The notes below the pieces were generated by a model that saw only the letters and a program-made list of their open reading frames with translations, was not told the origin of the DNA and searched no databases. A stretch of DNA of 64,000 nucleotides from Sepiola atlantica (Eukaryota; Mollusca; Cephalopoda; Sepiida; Sepiolidae). The DNA is taken from the NCBI GenBank assembly GCA_963556195.1, contig OY744525.1, forward strand, positions 50,633,648-50,697,647, written 5' to 3'. Shown here one piece after another: positions 59,858 to 64,000 of this stretch (position 1 is its first letter; each line of letters starts with the position of its first letter). Made by a program: the position numbers and the translations under genes.

Positions 59858-61141
59858 TTGTGCCTCTGATTCAAACAAAGCAAATGAAACTTTAAAAAAC
59901 GGCAAGTATTTTTGTTTCTTTCTATTTTAAATCAGCGCAAACATTTTTACTTTAGTTTTAATTTTACTCTACCTTGTTAAGGATTTTTTCGAAAGAAATA
60001 TTTTTTTGATTTTATCAATATAAATAATAAATATTTTAGTATAAAATACTGCAACCCTGAGATTGATCAATTATTTCTTTTGTGTTTGTTTCAATTATTA
60101 TAATCTTCCAGTTTTGTTTTTTTAACTGATCATGTTTATTACTTCTACATTTATAAATATTAATGTGATCTAAAATTATTAACTATTTAAATTTTTCACT
60201 ACTCGCTAACCACTTTACAACATATGAAGATAATTCAGTACAAAAGGTGTAAAGATAATTCTACAATAACCAATAACAGTTGTATTTTAAAAATAATTTT
60301 TGTTCCATTTTATCATTTGTTAAAGATATTGTCTGGAAACGTTTCTTAATGACTATTCAAGAATCACAGTTTTTAGTGAATAATGTAAATAATGAACTTA
60401 TTAAATGAATTGATTAATTAAAAAATAAAATGTCTATATTTTCATTTATTGTAAATGTAAATCTCATCATTACAACGGAAATTTCAAAGTTATTTGAATA
60501 ATAAAATGGAAATAGATTTTCACTTTGTTCTTTTACTCTTTCAATCATTCTAATGCCAACTAAAAATAATTTTTTCTAGCAAAGATGGAAAAGGTGAAAA
60601 AAGGTTAACTTTGTTCTCAAATAAATTTTTTTTTTTAAATGTTACAGGAGTAAATCTCTTTTCTTTTTTGTTGGCCTTGATTCCTGACAATATGATATTT
60701 AAAGGGTAAGTTCGGTTTTTACATAAGTAAACGATGTTCTAGATGTCATTCATATGTATAATAGTAGACTGTATAAAATCTAATTATTGTTTAGCTTTTT
60801 ATATGAGGTTAAAATCTGGAAATGGATGAACAATTTGTTATAGTAATTGCAGTGGATATAAACAGAAAACATCAGTAAATTTCTGCTAAAAGATTTTGGC
60901 TTCAATTTATATGAAGCATCAACAAAAAAAAGTATCTAAAGAAATCTTGTATCTTTTCTTTTTTTAAATTATGCGAAGTGGTTTTTAATTAAGTAGTCAT
61001 GTAAAAATTAAACAATTATCACTTTAAATGATTGATTATTTTTATAATCTGATATGAATAATATTTTTATAATCCTAAAATCCCATTTAAGGATTGTATG
61101 TAAAATAGTGTTAAGAAATGGAATGTATGAAATAATTGATT
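59858..61141. other. Intergenic spacer G/H
   Basis: The longest spacer (about 1.28 kb), AT-rich. I see no gene and no clear AATAAA close to the gene H stop. Confidence 0.55.
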
Positions 61142-61551
61142 CTAATTTTCTGTTTGTATTGAATGCATTGATGTTGGAGTGTTTGGTGGAGAATCTTGCT
61201 GAAGGTTTTCTCTATTCTCAATGTTTTCTATCTCTTTTTCTTTGTCATCTTGTATAGTTTCTACTTCTGGTTGTGTTTGTTCTTGTTGAGGCTCACATGT
61301 AACATTGTCTGCATCAGCATTGTGCAAATGTAGCTGCGTTTCAGATGTGCATCTATTTGCTGCATTCTGTTTGATGGTAGCCCACTGCCTATAGTCAGAG
61401 TTAGGGTCAGCATCTGCCTTATACATCCGTCTTGGAACCGTCCTTGTATCCCCAGGAGACATGAATGTCTGTAATGAAGGTTTCATATCTGTATATTCCT
61501 CGTGGATATTCTCTGATGAATGTGGTTCATAATAATCTGATGTTTCGGATG
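61142..61551 (-). CDS. Protocadherin H exon 3 (divergent cytoplasmic C-terminus)
   Basis: A 410-nt exon after a TTTCAG acceptor. It begins SETSDYYEPHSSENIHEEYTDM, then MKPSLQTFMSPGDTRTVPRR and DPNSDYRQWATIKQNAANRC. The variable part is rich in Glu, Asp and Asn, and the end is SMHSIQTEN, two residues longer than the other tails. It is of the older type, closer to B than to D-G. Confidence 0.9.
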
Positions 61552-62020
61552 CTGAAATAAATCAATGAGAGCAAATTTAGAAAAAGACTAATAAGATATA
61601 GAAAACACTCAATATCAGACTTTTTTTTACTTCTTCTTATAAAAATAATTACATTGGCAAACTGAAGACTTTTTCCCATATTAAGTTTTTATCCAGTAAT
61701 TAAAATAGTAATCATTTATCTACAAGTTCATAATAAAATTCTGGATGGGATCGAAACCGTATCTCAGTTATCATAAATTTACTGCTCTAACATCTCAGTG
61801 ATATGTTGACCCTTTGTGAGATGATTAAGAGAAATTAATAATGCATGTAAAGTATATGTAATTATATTAGTACTCATTTATCTACCATTCTATAAAACAG
61901 AAGGTGGGATCGAACGCATACCTCAGCGGTCATAAAATTCCTGCTCTAATTATTCAGTTATATGTTCACTCTTTGTAAGAAGATTAAATATTTAATGTAA
62001 AGTATATATATTTTACTTAC
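61552..62020 (-). other. Intron 3 of protocadherin H, with tRNA-like tandem repeat
   Basis: A 469-bp intron, much of it two copies of a degenerate tRNA-derived sequence (61718-62010). The donor is GTAAGT at 62020. Confidence 0.65.
61718..62010 (-). repeat. Two tandem copies of a degenerate tRNA-derived (SINE-like) sequence
   Basis: GGGATCGAA at 61747 and again at 61906 (159 bp apart) is followed in both copies by a CCTCAG-like stretch, then CTGCTCTAA and a CAGT.ATATGTT stretch. Read on the minus strand this resembles a tRNA D-arm to T-arm (A and B boxes). There is no acceptor-stem pairing, so it is not a working tRNA gene. Confidence 0.5.
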
Positions 62021-62168
62021 CTGGAATATTTTGACAATGATTTGCATATCTTTCAGCATATGGATCTTCTTGGTCTAAATTAGAAGCAGGTTCCATCTCA
62101 GGATGAAAGTCAGGAGCCATACAATTTCTCTCTTCATGTCTCTTCCCACCAGCTGCACCTCGGATTTC
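62021..62168 (-). CDS. Protocadherin H exon 2
   Basis: A 148-nt exon encoding EIRGAAGGKRHEERNCMAPD, then FHPEMEPASNLDQEDPYAER and ANHCQNIP plus one base. It is more divergent than the other exons 2 but in frame. The acceptor is TTGAAAG and the donor is CAG before GTAAGT. Confidence 0.9.
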
Positions 62169-62501
62169 CTTTCAACATAGAAATGCATGATAAAAATATT
62201 TAATTCCTTGAGGACAATTAATCAGACATAACAAGTTATCTTGTTAGATTTTAAATGTCAGACTGAAATAGCATTTAAGCTAATATCAAACATTGCTTCT
62301 GACTATGGAATTTGATTTGTTATTGTTGTACCGTGTTATTGGCGATATATTAACATACTTAACATATTTATTTAAAATATTATTTCATCTGACTTGGACA
62401 ACTGCTAATATTAAAGTAAAACATATGAAATTTCTTGAAAACTTCAAATAAACTTAAATTAAATTTCAGAATTATAAAAGAAAAAACACAAATATACTTA
62501 C
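62169..62501 (-). other. Intron 2 of protocadherin H
   Basis: AT-rich 333-bp intron with donor GTAAGTAT. Nothing else is seen. Confidence 0.7.
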
Positions 62502-64000
62502 CTCATAGATGACCTCAGTAGCTGTTTGTACTTTAATTCCAAGGGATGAACTTCTACGTCCATCATTTAAGACATCTGCACGATGTTGGGGCCTTCTGCC
62601 TCTTCCCGGTAGAGTTCTACAATGCACATCTTGTTCTGCTCTGACAGCAACAGACACACCAGACCAATAAGTAGTCTGGTAAGACGGATGCATTGCATGT
62701 GCCTGTTCTGGATAATATTTGCTGGAAGAGTCAGCCAATGGATGTGCTTGTGCAACACTTCTGGTATCAATGCAACGAAGGATGCAGATGGAAATTGCAG
62801 CAGTAATTGGTATAGCAACGGTGACTGCAACCAACACAATGACAATGAGTAAATACTGGTGGATCTTGATATCAGTGTGCGTATAGGCAGCATTTAAGAT
62901 ATCTGCGGTATTGTTACTAACTGTCAATGTCAAAAAGACTGATGTCTTTGCAGATAAAACTGGACTACCACTATCCTTGACCATAAACTGCAGGTGATAC
63001 GAGCCAGCATCTTGATGGGCAAGTAAGCGAGTGAAAGACAACAATCCACTATAATGATTGATGGCAAACAACTGTTTATCGTTGCCTGCAGTTATTTCAT
63101 ATTTGAGAAATGCATTCTCTTGACTGTCACTGTCGCCAGCCTTGAGAAGAGTGATGTTCTTTGTATGATGTGGATGATATTTGACATCGAGATTGAAAGG
63201 ATTGACACTGGGAAAGGTAAAATATGGAGCATTATCATTTTTATCTTCAATCTGCACAATCACATTGACGCTATTATCAAGTGGAGGGTTTCCATTATCT
63301 TTCACTAAAACCTTGAATTTATAAATGTCTTTGAACTCATGGTCAAGAGACATGATTGTTGAAATCAAGCCATCACTGGTTATCTTGAAAGGTAGGAAGT
63401 CTTCATTTTTCGTAAGCAAAGAATATGTGAGTCTACTGCCAGCTCCCAGATCAGGATCAGTGGCATTGATAGAACCAACTGACGTCTTTGGACTTTCATT
63501 CTCAAATACAGAGAATTTAAATGTATCTTTTGTAAATTGTGGTCTTACATCATTGACATCTTTCACTTTGATGGAGAACTTGCTATCACTGTGTTGTGGA
63601 GGAGATCCTTCATCTTTGCAGCTGATTGTAACATCATGGTGCTCTTGCATTTCTCTGTCAACTTTGTGTTTCAATGTCACTTTGTATTCTTTGGATCTTA
63701 ATTTTTGTAAACGGAATTTATCATGGTGCAACTCACAGTTAACCTGTCCATTTTGTCCAGCATCAGGATCAGTTACTTTAACATAAGCAATAAAACTTCC
63801 GATTTCAACGTCCTCAGGAATGGTAGCTGTGTTATCTGTTGCTTCAGACATGAAAGTCACAAATATATTTGGAGGTCTGTTTTGTGTATTAATTACATGA
63901 ACCAATATGCCTACCAAGCTATTTAAGGGTGGATTACCACCATCTTTAGCACCAATAAATAATTTGTAGATCCTGTTAGGATTTGATGGTAATGTCTGCT
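62502..64000 (-). CDS. Protocadherin H, large exon (5' part off right edge)
   Basis: The frame is open across the whole stretch up to the window edge (499 codons plus two bases). The visible part starts late in EC3 (QTLPSNPNRIYKLFIGAKDGG), passes the NTQNRPP linker, and continues with the common EC4-EC6, transmembrane and tail sequence. The EC4 start reads ATIPEDVEIGSF. The end is RRSSSLGIKVQTATEVIYE in phase 0 before GTAAGT at 62501. Signal peptide, EC1, EC2 and the promoter lie beyond the window. Confidence 0.93.

Noticed and set aside
61747..61815. Possible functional tRNA gene on the minus strand
   Set aside because: Box-like words are present, but the acceptor and T stems do not pair and the sequence is tandemly decayed.

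Overview
The window looks like genomic DNA of a coleoid cephalopod, most likely an octopus. It is AT-rich and intron-containing, and holds a head-to-tail array of protocadherin genes with one very large ectodomain exon each. Cephalopods are the main invertebrate lineage known for such clustered protocadherin expansions. The exact species is inference. I see no bacterial genes, no CRISPR array, and no gene family other than protocadherins and transposon remnants.

Eight protocadherin genes, all on the minus strand, are labelled A to H here in order of rising coordinate. Each complete gene has the same parts, read from high to low coordinate: (1) a conserved 33-bp promoter-like element; (2) a short non-coding first exon ending in a GT donor; (3) a 2-6 kb intron; (4) a large exon of about 2.4 kb encoding signal peptide, six cadherin repeats (EC1-EC6), transmembrane helix and the start of the tail; (5) a 148-nt exon 2; (6) a 404-446-nt exon 3 with the C-terminus and stop. 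The large exon ends in phase 0 and exon 2 in phase 1, so the predicted proteins are about 990-1020 residues.

Layout: gene A (large exon 40-2457, first exon near 5193-5423; exons 2 and 3 lie off the left edge); B (6187-12906; exon 2 has a one-base insertion that breaks the frame); C (13560-22189); D (22733-31242); E (31891-40409); F (41101-47661); G (48341-59857); H (61142 to beyond the right edge). Stops of C, D, E and F are spaced 9,173, 9,158 and 9,210 bp apart.

The part of the large exon coding for EC4 to the juxtamembrane tail is almost identical in all eight genes, even at silent sites, while EC2-EC3 differ. This points to ongoing gene conversion that keeps a common scaffold and leaves the probable recognition domains variable. 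C and G look like hybrid genes at the two edges of a recently amplified block. Introns hold Helitron-like, hAT-like, LINE, tRNA-derived and foldback repeats plus microsatellites. Functionally, the proteins should act as homophilic neuronal adhesion and recognition molecules with a shared cytoplasmic tail.
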